DNA of 64,000 bases, from NCBI RefSeq assembly GCF_963678635.1, contig NC_087069.1, positions 54,604,928 through 54,668,927 on the forward strand, given 5' to 3'. Made by a program: the position numbers and the translations under genes. Within the stretch, counting starts at the first letter, position 1. Each line of letters starts with the position of its first letter. The notes beneath the pieces are model-generated. The model saw nothing but the letters and a program-made list of their open reading frames with translations. It did not search any database and had not been told where the DNA came from. This document shows positions 18,313 to 28,028 of this stretch, one piece after another. This stretch comes from Symsagittifera roscoffensis. Lineage: Eukaryota; Xenacoelomorpha; Acoela; Convolutidae.

Positions 18313-19533
18313 ATGCCAAACACGCGGTTCAGTCAGCGTCTTTTAACGCTCAAGAGAAACGAGAATCCGGACCCTCAAGAACCCGCTCAACATCGCCCAC
18401 TTGGCAGGAAAAAAGTAGTGCAAACCTTAAGAGAAGTAAAAAACACAAACGAAAAAGTCTCAGCGGTAATAGAAAAACCCGAAACCAAAAACGTGAAAAA
18501 GAGTCAGATGAAGGCTCTGACTCATACGGAACGCACCACAACGATTCAGATTCTCCATCGTCGGAAAAGACGAAGGCGCAAACAAAACAATGGGAAAATT
18601 ACCAAGATTGAAGAAAAATTGTTGAAAACTAAATACAGTGACAAAGGTCCCGCGTTATTTGGTAGTGTGAACAACTTGATAAAAGCAAGCAATTTGTCGC
18701 GAAAGAAAGTTAAACATTTCCTTCATACTGAACCTTCTTACACAAAATATCGAACTGTGATCCAAAAAACGCCGCGACTCAAAGTCATAGCTTACGATAT
18801 CGACGAAATCTGGTCATTAGATCTGGCCTTTGTTGATAAATTTGCCCAGTACAACCATGATGTTAAGTATCTGCTTGTTGCAGTTGACTGCATGTCCCGC
18901 TATCTCAGAGTGCAACCCTTGAAATCAAAGCATGCTAATACAACAGCAGAAGCGTTCAAACTAATGATAACGACAAAACAACCGGAAAAAGTATGGGTGG
19001 ACAAGGGCACAGAGTTTAAAGGGTCCTTCGAAGCATTATGTGAAAAGAAAGGCATAAACACATATAGCACAGAGAGCGAGAAAAAGTCCGCATTCGCTGA
19101 GAGAAATATCCGTTCCTGTAAAAATGTTATTTATAAGTACTTTTAGGATAAATGGACTTACTCATACATTGACAAATTGCAAGATTTTGTCAATGCAATT
19201 AATTCGAGAACAAATCGTGTCACAAATCTTGCACCAAATAAAGTAACTAAAAAAGATGTTCCTCGCCTAATTTCATTAAGAGCAGAACAGTCTTTGAAAT
19301 TAGTTCGACGTCCAAAGCTTTATGTTGGTGATTATGTTAGACTTGCCAAAGTAGACATACGTTTTCGCAAGGGTTACAAACAATCGTTCACCGATGAAGT
19401 GTTTGAAGTTTTTGACATACCAACACGTAATCCCCCAACATACAATTTGATTGATTCTAACAGAGAACCGATTGAGGGAAAATTTTACGAGTCTGAACTA
19501 ATTCGCGTTCTGGAGAAGGACAATCATGACTGA
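18313..19533 (+). pseudogene. Polinton integrase (retroviral type), one in-frame TAG
   Basis: The RNase H-fold integrase core reads WSLDLAFVDK (Asp at residue 170), WVDKGTEF (Asp 230) and SAFAERNIRS (Glu 263), the D,D,E triad that would insert the element and make the 6-bp duplication. A TAG at 19,144-19,146 interrupts the frame after KYF; the same frame continues with WTYSYIDKL, a Lys/Arg-rich region and an SH3-like C-terminal part (YVGDYVRLAK) to TGA 19,533. The first 90 residues are low complexity and may be misframed, because another frame over 18,274-18,611 is also open. A much more decayed copy is at 51,790-52,560. The stop overlaps the next start (ATGACTGA). Confidence 0.85.
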
Positions 19534-20408
19534 GGGCACTTCCAACAGCCTTTTCACCCATAATGTTCCCCCTTCCTTCACAATTACTCTAGTTTCATCT
19601 GCATCAATGAACGTTTTTAAAGATAACACTCGGGCCAACTTCAAAAATTTCCTGAGTGAAGAAATAAATTTGCAAGGTGAATGGAGAGTAGCAGTTACAG
19701 AAATTACCTTCCCTACTCAGATAAACAACGTAACTGACGACAACATTGTGTACTACAAAAAAGATCGGGTTATAGCAAGCATGAAAATTGAGAAAGACAA
19801 GATCTCCAGACCTTACCTTGGAGAAACAGCAAAAATTACAAAAGGAGAATATACGAGCATTGATCAAATACTGGACGAGATTCGTCGAAAGACAGAATTA
19901 GAGAAATTGGGTTACGTAATAGATCCGAAAACTAAACATCTTGTTTTATGGCTGCATTATTGGGAAAGTAAAACTTTTCCAAGCCCGCAAATTCCTAGTC
20001 CTCTTGGATTCAAAGGCGTCAGAGATGGAACTGGTTATCATATAGGTTACAAACAAGGAAGCACGAAACATAGCACATTCTCTACCCAAGATCTTATTGC
20101 TGACTATCCCGTTGATGTATGCGCTGGTACTCACCTTATGTTTAATTATCTGGACATAATTCATTATCAAATAGTCGGAGACACAAAAGCACCCCTTTTA
20201 CGAGTCATTGATACAAATCGTCGACTGAAAAACGGTTACGCATGTACAATTGAACCGAATCATCGTAAAGTGTTTAGTAATTTGGATTTTAAAACTTTTG
20301 GTCAATAATATTTCCAATATTTCTGTGAACTTGCGCAGAGAAACTGGAGGACTTGTTCTTTTCGCTGGAGGGGGAAAAGTTGTTCTGACTTGAAAATTTC
20401 AAAAGTTT
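19526..20408 (+). pseudogene. Penton-type minor capsid protein, frameshifted near its end
   Basis: ATG 19526 overlaps the integrase stop. The N-terminal part has the pattern typical of Polinton minor capsid (penton) proteins, ITLVSSASMNVFKDNT then LQGEWRVAVTEITFP, predicted to be a single jelly roll forming capsid vertices. The ORF stops at 20,308, but the adjacent frame continues with a plausible C-terminus (NISNISVNLRRETGGL..FAGGGKVV) to about 20,395, so a small indel near 20,283-20,300 has broken the end; a further shift follows at about 20,391. Relic counterparts lie at 52,745-53,130 (LLRISNTNRQ matches LLRVIDTNRR here). Confidence 0.75.
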
Positions 20409-20422
20409 AGCAATTGATCAAA

Positions 20423-20830
20423 ATGGATTCATATTACCACAACCAAGCAAACCTACCACATTTCTCGGGGCATTACAGACAACGAGGCAGTGGCTTCGGT
20501 GCATTCGCCTTGGGAATAGGAAGAGTCGCACTTCCACTGGCTCAAAAGTTTGTGATACCCGCGGCTAAAAAAATCGGAAAAGAACTACTTCTTCAGGCAG
20601 CTCCAGAACTGATAGAAGTTGCAACAAAAAGAAAAAGTCCTAAGCAGGCACTCAAAAGCACCGTTAGAAAAACAATCAAAAAGCAAGTAGGAGGAGGAAG
20701 TAGATCTCGGAAAAGTCATCCGAAAAGAACGACGGCGTTTAAACGAAAAACGAGACGCGTCATTCCCAGAAAACGAAATGCACAGAGAAGTCGCTCCGAT
20801 TTCTTTACAAGGGTTAAAAATGATTTCTAA
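20423..20830 (+). CDS. Basic core-like virion protein of the Polinton, 135 aa
   Basis: Start ATG 20423. Residues about 10-30 have a Gly/Arg stretch (GHYRQRGSGFGAFALGIG) followed by a hydrophobic segment (RVALPLAQKFVIPAAKK) and a very basic C-terminal half with many Lys/Arg, as in DNA-condensing or membrane-active minor virion proteins of adenovirus-like viruses. This similarity is in style, not shown by alignment. A frame-broken copy (GIGRVTF, VVPAAK) is at 53,285-53,470. It overlaps the major capsid gene by 11 bases (ATGATTTCTAA). Confidence 0.65.
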   Translation: MDSYYHNQANLPHFSGHYRQRGSGFGAFALGIGRVALPLAQKFVIPAAKKIGKELLLQAAPELIEVATKRKSPKQALKSTVRKTIKKQVGGGSRSRKSHPKRTTAFKRKTRRVIPRKRNAQRSRSDFFTRVKNDF

Positions 20831-22133
20831 TTTAATCCCGAGTGAAGCAACTCACAGCTCCTTGGACTTATTTGAGAAACCGCCTTTACTTGTCACTTTT
20901 GAAAATGCGTTCACCCAAAAAATTGGACCTTCCTACTCTCCTGATGGTCCTGTGCTCGAGTTTGAAGTACTCGGCGACAGAAATAATTTCATCGATCTTC
21001 AACGTACTCGTTTGGAAAAAGTTGCACGAATTGTTCGAAGCAATGGAAACGTGCTTCGAACGCATGCTACAGAGGCGGCAAACAGAGATACGCCGTATTT
21101 TGTTAACAATCCTTTATCTAGTGTATTTTCTGAGTGTACACTGTCTCTGAATTGTGAAAAAATATCAACTACCAATGCTAATTTTGCCCATAAAAGCTTT
21201 ATTGAGACCGAGTTTTCTTACGGTAATGATGCCAAGAAAACATGGTTGGCTTGTCAAGGTTATTATTATGAAGAAAATCCATCAGCCATTGACGGTGCTG
21301 GAAGGAGAGCTGATGATGTTACGGAGCGTAAAGGTCTCGTTGCGGCCTCGAGCGAGCTGAAGCTATTTGGTAAAATTGCTTGCAACTTTTTGTCGTGTGA
21401 CAAGCATCTACTTAGCGGTGTGACAATAAAATTGTCTCTTAGACGTTCTCCTAATGATTTTGTTGTCATATCTGAAGATGCAGCTAATCACTACAAGGTC
21501 CAAATAATCGAAGCTAACCTCTATGTCAGAAAGATGACTGTGACTGACTATGTTCTCTCATCATTAGAAAAAACTTTGTTGAAGAACCCGGCAATTTTTA
21601 ATTACATCGAAGTAGTACCAAAAACGTTTCTCGCAACTGCAGGAGTACAAAGCTGGCGACAAGAGGATGTTTTTGCAAAAGAACCTGTTCGAAGAATGAT
21701 AGTAGCAATGAGCATAAACGAAGCATATTTGGGTACTAATAGAACAAACCCATTTCATTACCAGAAATTTGGGTTGAATGAGATCATTGTCGAAACGGTC
21801 GAACCCATTGCCGGAACTCCCATCTCAACATCAGACAATAAAAGAATTTATTACAATACGCTTGAGGCTCTTAATTTTGTTTTAAACACTAGTCATGGAA
21901 TCAATCTGGCTAATTATGATAATCATTATATTATGGTTTTTGATCTCAGGTCTACTCAGGAGACTTTACACGATTTTATTCATCCTGAATTGACCAATTG
22001 CACTATTTCGCTTGAACTCAAGTTTGACGCAGGTCTCGGTAATAACGTCGAGTTATTGTTTATGGGAGAGTGTGCATCAACAGTTTATGTGCGTTCAGAT
22101 AGAAAATTTACCAAAAACACTCTTATGATCTAA
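20820..22133 (+). CDS. Double jelly-roll major capsid protein, 437 aa
   Basis: I take ATG 20820, within the end of the previous gene, instead of 20778. The protein starts with SLDLFEKPPLLVTFENAF, then YSPDGPVLEFEVLGDRNNFIDL and NNPLSSVFSECTLSLN, the conserved opening of Polinton major capsid proteins, which build a double jelly-roll capsid as in adenovirus and other large DNA viruses. The length is somewhat short for the family but no stop or shift interrupts it. Position between the core-like protein and the protease is the usual morphogenesis block order. Its preservation contrasts with the broken genes either side. Confidence 0.85.
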   Translation: MISNLIPSEATHSSLDLFEKPPLLVTFENAFTQKIGPSYSPDGPVLEFEVLGDRNNFIDLQRTRLEKVARIVRSNGNVLRTHATEAANRDTPYFVNNPLSSVFSECTLSLNCEKISTTNANFAHKSFIETEFSYGNDAKKTWLACQGYYYEENPSAIDGAGRRADDVTERKGLVAASSELKLFGKIACNFLSCDKHLLSGVTIKLSLRRSPNDFVVISEDAANHYKVQIIEANLYVRKMTVTDYVLSSLEKTLLKNPAIFNYIEVVPKTFLATAGVQSWRQEDVFAKEPVRRMIVAMSINEAYLGTNRTNPFHYQKFGLNEIIVETVEPIAGTPISTSDNKRIYYNTLEALNFVLNTSHGINLANYDNHYIMVFDLRSTQETLHDFIHPELTNCTISLELKFDAGLGNNVELLFMGECASTVYVRSDRKFTKNTLMI

Positions 22134-22140
22134 GATAGAC

Positions 22141-22578
22141 ATGGATAATCTTCAACTAGTAGAAATTATTAACCGTTGTAAACATTTGAAATATCGCTTT
22201 AGAGGTGTTTTTCCGGCAGATTTGCCATGCTCTTCAGTACTGAAAAACGATAATACGTTCATGATTATGAATGCCTCACCATCGGATCAACCTGGAACCC
22301 ACTGGTTGCTTTTTGCTCAAGCTGGAGGACAGATATTCTTCGCAGATCCTCTAGGTAAACGATTATGTGATTATCCCCTCGTGTACAAGATTATGCGATG
22401 TACAATTCACTAGGGAAATCAACTACTGTTGAAAAAACCAATACAATCAGCTGATTCAGTGTTATGCGGTCTTTATTGTATTTATGTTGCTCATGTTATA
22501 ATTACAAACAAATTTACAATAGGTTTCAAACTTAATGATCATGATTTGATAAAATTTGCCAAACATATGTTATTCTAA
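22141..22578 (+). pseudogene. Adenovirus-type cysteine protease (Ulp1 fold), in-frame TAG
   Basis: Start ATG 22141, seven bases after the capsid stop. Catalytic residues are visible: His 54 in GTHWLLF, Asp 69 in FFADPLG, and Cys at about codon 109 in SVLCGLYC. A TAG at 22,411-22,413 lies between the Asp and Cys motifs, in a region that also seems to have two compensating frame changes; the same frame then runs open to TAA 22,578. The Polinton protease matures virion proteins. As written, the product would lack its nucleophile, so the gene is probably dead. Confidence 0.8.
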
Positions 22579-22674
22579 ATTAATTTATTGATGTTTTTGT
22601 AAAATTTATAAATTCGTTTTTTTTTTTCAATTCTTTCTTATTAACAACAAAGTTTTTTTTCTGCAAGTTTATAT

Positions 22675-22800
22675 GAACCGCGAAAAGTTTCATATTAAAT
22701 CGTTCGAATTATTAAGGCATGGCCGTTTGGTTTAAGGGGCAATAGATAACCCGGTGTTGCTTGTCAATACGCTCCTCGGGAACGCCTCCCGCTTGTGTAG
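22675..22800 (+). repeat. Left inverted repeat of the nested 3.5-kb segment
   Basis: Contains TTAAGGCATGGCCGTTT, TTTAAGGGGCAATAG and CGCTCCTCGGGAACGCCTCCCG. All three recur in reverse complement at 26,082-26,158. Confidence 0.85.
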
Positions 22801-22842
22801 TAACATTGTTTTTGATATACAAGAGCGAAAGAAAACCAATAT

Positions 22843-23325
22843 TTAAAATTTGAACATCTTCTCTATGATAAATTTCACAAACAAAGTGTTTGAATCAATT
22901 TCCATACAACCATACCCACTTAAAATTATGTCAATTATTTTAGAAAACTCTAAGTTGTTGATGGAGTTATAATTAACAGCTATTTTCAGTTTTTCCATCA
23001 GAGGGCCAGACAATTCATAGTTGGAGCAACCCAAAATTAAATATTTGAAGGTAGTGAGAAGTCAAGGAACAACGAAGGCTTTTGAAGTCATCTTGTTAAG
23101 TAAATCGGTAGACTCTTTCGTGAATTCGACCAGCACATGATAATGTTTTTCGTTGTCAATCGAATGATTGCAAAAATCTAATTTATTCGAACGGGAGGAT
23201 ACCGCAAAATTTGCTTTTGAAGCGAAGCCTGGAAAGTTGGGTTCATGATTCAAAATGAAAAATTTGTAGTTTTTACGGAACTGTTTGAAATAATCAGGGG
23301 ATTGCTCATACATTGCTTCAACCAT
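22843..23325 (-). pseudogene. Small protein with HYH motif, one in-frame TGA
   Basis: ATG at 23,325 (minus strand) opens 87 codons to TGA 23,062-23,064; the same frame continues without another stop to 22,843, giving a protein of about 160 codons with a single interruption. Residues 61-68 read HYHVLVEF, which matches the HUH (His-hydrophobe-His) metal-binding motif of rolling-circle replication initiators. Upstream FFILNHEPNFPGF could be a first strand motif. A catalytic Tyr motif further on is not evident, and the protein is short for a Rep, so this is only a suggestion. It is transcribed together with the PC4-like gene from the same side. Confidence 0.4.
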
Positions 23326-23362
23326 TGCTTTGAAGTTTCAATAGAATAACGAGTTGATAATG

Positions 23363-23722
23363 TTACACAACCCGACAGTTATCATCGTTTTCACTTTCGC
23401 AATCCTTTTCAGAGCATGAAGATTTTTTAGATTTGTTTCGCTTTTTTCTAAGTTTTTCAGTCACTTCGCAGTTTTTTGCTTTCGTCAACCTTTTGATTTT
23501 TGTATAATTGTCCGCCAAGGACTCGAATTCACCAGTTGACAAAGTTATTCCTTGTCGATACTTGAAAGTTCCCTCTTCGTCTTTTCTGTACAATTTGATA
23601 GTTATGTAAGTACCGGTCTGTGCGAATGTTTTCGCACCGACTCTAACTAAACGTTTATCATTCGAAGATATATCCCTAAAATCTTCGAAATAGTCTACAT
23701 CCGTTTCAAGAGAAGCGTACAT
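23363..23722 (-). CDS. PC4-like single-stranded DNA-binding protein, 119 aa
   Basis: ATG at 23,722 on the minus strand, uninterrupted. Residues about 26-80 (LVRVGAKTF, YITIKLYRKDEEGTFKYRQGI, TLSTGEFESLADNYTKIKRL) follow the order of strands and the G-rich/basic turn of the PC4/SUB1 transcription-coactivator fold, which binds single-stranded DNA. The tail is Lys/Ser/Asp rich. Such domains occur in several small and mid-sized DNA viruses and in cellular coactivators. It lies just upstream, in transcription direction, of the HYH protein gene. Family call is from pattern only. Confidence 0.5.
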   Translation of the reverse strand: MYASLETDVDYFEDFRDISSNDKRLVRVGAKTFAQTGTYITIKLYRKDEEGTFKYRQGITLSTGEFESLADNYTKIKRLTKAKNCEVTEKLRKKRNKSKKSSCSEKDCESENDDNCRVV

Positions 23723-24346
23723 TATAATTGAATAACAACCAACTGGTTTTTAGTGTGGAACGTTGAAGAATGACTGATCACAGTAAATGAGACAGGTCAT
23801 GCGCTCCCAAAGTAAAAATTTAGGTGATAAAATTTACGAGCGCCCTAAGTCATATTGATAAGACTTAACCACCAAGGATATAATTTCTTTAACGATAAAC
23901 CTCTTTTTATATGGATATTTAGTTACTTTTTCCCCCGGCTATACTCTAAAAATCTTCTATTGTTATTTATTGTGACGGTTGTTTTAATGACTGTTATGAA
24001 TCATGGTAATGATTTTCTAACAGCATAACAAAGAATGTCTGGCAAACTATCATGAAAACAATTTTGAGTGCTTTCGCCCGTAGCCACTATAATAAAGCTA
24101 TCACATAAATCTAAAAAAACGGGTTTTCACATTCATTCCTAACATGACCTCAGGCGTCATGCTTAAAAGAATGAATAAAATTTGATAGCCTCGCCTAAAA
24201 AGTTATTAGCTTTGACCTAATTGAACTATGCCAACCCTTTCCTGATCTCATTCTCATTAAAAAACTTTTCATACTTTTCATTTTCTCTCTTTCATTTCGG
24301 TAGTTCAGTCATTTCATTTTAACAAAGATTTAAACCTCTTCAAGTC
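23723..24346. promoter_or_regulatory. Divergent intergenic region of the nested segment
   Basis: Lies between the leftward PC4-like gene and the rightward gene at 24,347, so it should hold both promoters. Just before ATG 24347 is TTTCGGTAGTTCAGTCATTTC, with a TTCAGT initiator-like motif; TTCAGTAAC occurs in the same position before polymerase B at 26,845. No ORF. Confidence 0.35.
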
Positions 24347-25027
24347 ATGACTAGTCCTTTACAAATAATCTCAGTGTCTGATCGAGAAAGAACAATTATC
24401 TACCAAACATACACGAGAGAGTCGATTGCAGTCATCCATCAACAGAAAGAGAGAGTCTCTCCGTCTACAGCAAGTCCGTTCAATGACTTGGCTCCCCGAA
24501 AAAACGAAGAGAATCAAAACGAGGAATGGACTACAAAAAGTCATATCATGCTACCGAACTACCTCCTTGATCACATCGATCTACTTAGACAGAATCGAAT
24601 ACGAATGTACGAGAGTTGCACTATTCACGAGAGCTATCCGGCATTAGAAAAGACGGAGATAAACGACACAACCTCGCTCGAGCAGTCTCCAAGAAAAATT
24701 CTCTTCGCGTATGACTGCGAGTCAATGCTGTTGTATGAAAATCAGGAGGGATGTATTCGTGATTATGCAGAGCGCGAAGCGTACTGGGATATTCCGACAG
24801 CAATGTCTCCCGATTCGTTTGTTAGGGGAGCAGTTTCAACTCCAGAATAATCAACTTCCTATTCGGATGCTCGGGTTTCATCTAGTGCGGAGACAATTGA
24901 TCTAGTCACCCAGATCTCATTCAAGGCACTCCTCCAAATGCAGCTTGCTATGCGCCAAAAAAGAGAAAACTACAGTTTCGAGGTTTCTAATATTATTCCA
25001 AGGTTTTATATTTTCATTTTTGTTTGA
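24347..25027 (+). pseudogene. Unidentified protein of the nested segment, in-frame TAA
   Basis: ATG 24347 opens 167 codons to TAA 24,848-24,850; the same frame then stays open to TGA 25,027 with similar composition (Ser/Glu, then KALLQMQLAMRQKRENYSF), so the original protein was about 226 residues. The middle section has acidic and aromatic clusters (FAYDCESMLLYENQEG). No TM segment and no motif recognised. It is the only rightward gene between the two inverted repeats. Confidence 0.45.
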
Positions 25028-25204
25028 TTTGACTTCTAAGCTGTTTTAACATTGTTGTGTGTATATTTTTTGTCTCAGTTTTTATTTTGCTTAATAGATC
25101 AATTAAAGTTTGCCCCGTAAAATTTTCAGCAAAATGTTAGAGAAAAACTAGAAAAAAATCACTAATCGAGAATAATTTTACGCTAAAATTGTTGTTTGAG
25201 AAAG

Positions 25205-25244
<40 letters not shown>

Positions 25245-26074
25245 ATACACTTGCTCAGTAGTGAACCCCATTTGGAATATCCTTTTCGGGATATTGCTTT
25301 CTTTTCAAAAAAAAAAGATAAATATGGAAGGTTCCAACATTTTCTTGTTGGTAGTCCAACCATATTTATTTGGCTTTTTTATCAAACACTCTCTGTTCTC
25401 TCTCTCATCATACTTTGTGCCCGGTGGGGTTAGCCAGGTCTTACGCAAAGTAACAGAGAGTGTTTTAAGCCATAAATCTGCATTATATTACATTCATATA
25501 CTTGTTTTGGGTGTAAAACGGACAATTTTTTGGTAAAAATGTAAAAAAAAAGACAATTTATGTTTTTTTTTCGAAAAATGAACAAGACCCTTAACCCTGC
25601 TCAGAAATTCATGGCAAATTGATTGAGGGTAATTTCAATGAATTTGGAGAGAAACAAATTTTTTCCCAATTTTTTTTTCAATATTTTCACAAAAATCAGA
25701 TTTTCTCAAAAAATCACAACTTTTTAAGCGTCTACTCTCATTGATTGGGCTATAATTGTTTTTTTTTTTAATTTCTACGCTTGTCCTAAATACGTATCAG
25801 ATAGCTCCTAAAAATTCCAAACCACATACACTTGAATTTAAAACGAGAACGAATAATTCAAGCTAAAAATGAAGGAAAAAAGAAGTTAAAAAATTATGTT
25901 TTTTAAATTTCGAACACGACCAGTAGAACTGTGCTCGAGGTCCCAGAAAACTTACTGGTTTTTTTGTTGATAGATTTAAAAGACACTTTTTTAAACATTA
26001 CTTTTCCTTTTTTCACAACATAAAAAGTTTGAGGTTTTCCTTTATTTTGAAAAAAAAAATTCACTTGAAATTAC
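25028..26074. other. AT-rich non-coding DNA of the nested segment with a (GA)n microsatellite
   Basis: A pure GA repeat of about 34 bases is at 25,208-25,241. Around 25,385-25,460 an ACTCTCTGTT..AACAGAGAGTGTTTT inverted pair is visible. The rest is A/T runs. Confidence 0.55.
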
Positions 26075-26195
26075 AGAACGGGAGGCGTTCCCGAGGAGCG
26101 TAGCGACGAGCAACGCCGGTTTAGCTATTGCCCCTTAAACGAAACGGCCATGCCTTAATATTTCGAGGGAAATGATATGAAATGTTTCACGGGAC
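26075..26195 (-). repeat. Right inverted repeat of the nested 3.5-kb segment
   Basis: Reverse complement of the left copy with scattered differences. It contains a short GC-rich alternation GAGGAGCGTAGCGACGAGCAACGCC. Confidence 0.85.
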
Positions 26196-26864
26196 ACTGA
26201 ATGACATGAAGGAAACTTTGATTCCGATATCTTTTACACATTCAAATGACAATCTATGCTTATCATGCATCGGTAACTATCAAGGTATCAAATTTGCAAA
26301 AAATTTTCATTTTTTAAGTTTACTATTTTATTTCAACTTAATTAGTTAGTTGAGGGCTTTACTTCTGAATACTTTTATCTCATGTTTCTACTTTTTATTA
26401 TACCTATTTACGCAAACCAAGAATTGGGCTTGAAATCATTAGGAAATTATTGTTTCACGGTTAAAATTAGAAAAAAAAAGTTTTAGGCTCTATCTGAATC
26501 ATTTTAAGCTTTAAATTTTGTAATTTAGTGCTGAAATGTTAAATGAAAGTCTAAACCAGTCCCCTAAAAAATGCCAAAACTTTATCGCTAACCCTTAAAA
26601 CTAACAGCAATCAGTTTTTAGTATACAAAACCCCTGCACTTGAGCAGAGTGATGAGACATATAGAGCTTAAAGCTAGAATAAACCCTGTTGTTGGAAATG
26701 AAAGTACTTATTGTCAAGACGGCGAAGTATAACTCTCGTTAATGGCTTCTACTTGCCCTTACCCGCAAAGTTTTTTGGTGCTAGTCACTTCTCGCTTTTG
26801 CTTTTTCATAACCAGTTCTACTTCTTGAAATTTTCCTGAATTACTTCAGTAACTTCAACAAACA
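26196..26864. promoter_or_regulatory. Region upstream of polymerase B
   Basis: No ORF. The last 40 bases (TTTCCTGAATTACTTCAGTAACTTCAACAAACA then ATG) contain a TTCAGT initiator-like motif in the same place as before the gene at 24,347. No TATA box is obvious. Confidence 0.35.
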
Positions 26865-27907
26865 ATGCCGAACTCTACTTCTATAGCGACACCTGTTCCT
26901 TGCCAGCACTGCGGAAAAATACTGAGCTCTAAAAGTAACTTGAGAAGACATGAGCAAAAAATTCACAAGATCCTTCCTCCTCCCCCTCCTCCTCAAACTG
27001 TTTGCGATGAGTGTCTCGAATCATTCGAGAGTTTGTCGGAAGCCCGAGAGCACGTCGAGCTGGTACATGACATGACTTCGAATAGTCATTGTATCTATTG
27101 CCATACAATATTTCTCACCGCGGAAAGCTATGGACAACACTTGCTGAAGAAGCACGCATTGCCAGTTTGGGACGGCATTGAGACGACGTCTTCCGCTGCC
27201 CCAACGGAAAGCGCGTTCAGAGGCAAATTGCGTCGATACGATCTCAAAGTTGGTGAAAAAGAAATGGATTTGCTTCAAGTCATGATGCAAAACAAGGAGG
27301 AAATAGATGCTCTCATACTGGAAAGGGTCAAAGAGGGTCCGAACAAGGTGCAATTCCACGTGGAAGTGGGAATGATCAAAATTCCCACTGTGCAAGACGG
27401 GGACAGTGGAAACTTCGAAAGGACCATGCTGTTTCTGAACACTAAGACATTGAACGTGTACTTCGAAGGAATAGCTGGGGATCAATTCTTGGAACTGATT
27501 GAACATATGGTCAACCAAGTCAATTCGTTCTCTTCTCATGGTAGCGGATGGATTATTGACAGAATTGAAAAGTTGCAAATCAGTTTCGCGGCCTTCTCAC
27601 CAATAAAAGCAGGATCCTACCTCGAGCTACCTGATGCACTCGGCGCAGCATCTACTCTGCTCACAAATATCAACACTAAAGATGATGACCGTTGCTTTCT
27701 CTACTGCTTTGTTGCCGCATATCACAATGTGAATGAGCCGGCCCTCTACCCCACATCTAGACGAAGGCTGGAGAAAAACAAAGTCTCAACCTACAATCTC
27801 GAAAAAGAAAGAATTGTGAAAATCAATGGGGAATACGAAATGCCAATGGGTCTGATGGATATGGACAGATTTGAAAAGTTGAACAATTGTCAAATCAACG
27901 TCTTCCG

Positions 27908-28028
27908 GTAAGCAAATTCTAATTGCCTTCTAAAAATTTTAAAATTCCTTCATTAATGTTCTTCACCTATTCAAACACCATTTTTATTTCATTCCAAACC
28001 TAAGTATAAAAATTATTTTTCTGTTCAG
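27908..28028 (+). other. Intron 1 of polymerase B, 121 bp
   Basis: GTAAGC at 27,908 and TTTTCTGTTCAG ending at 28,028. Splicing joins the Arg codon across the junction and keeps the reading frame and protein order (NVFR to YNDGE). Confidence 0.75.

Larger units (their letters stand above)
22675..26195. mobile_element. 3.5-kb segment with its own inverted repeats inside the Polinton
   Basis: Two inverted repeats of about 120 bp (22,675-22,800 and 26,075-26,195) enclose two leftward gene pieces and one rightward gene. The repeats contain a GC-rich core (GGAGGCGTTCCCGAGGAGCG) unlike the AT-rich surroundings. The segment separates the capsid block from polymerase B, both of which end cleanly outside it. 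It may be a separate small element nested in the Polinton, or an original accessory module with inverted control sequences. I could not find a clear target duplication at its ends. Confidence 0.55.

Noticed and set aside
25201-25245. GA repeat as a possible CRISPR-like or regulatory array
   Set aside because: Pure dinucleotide microsatellite without spacers.
26999-27578. 185-aa minus-strand ORF
   Set aside because: Shadow of polymerase exon 1, which has clear zinc-finger and polymerase features on the plus strand.
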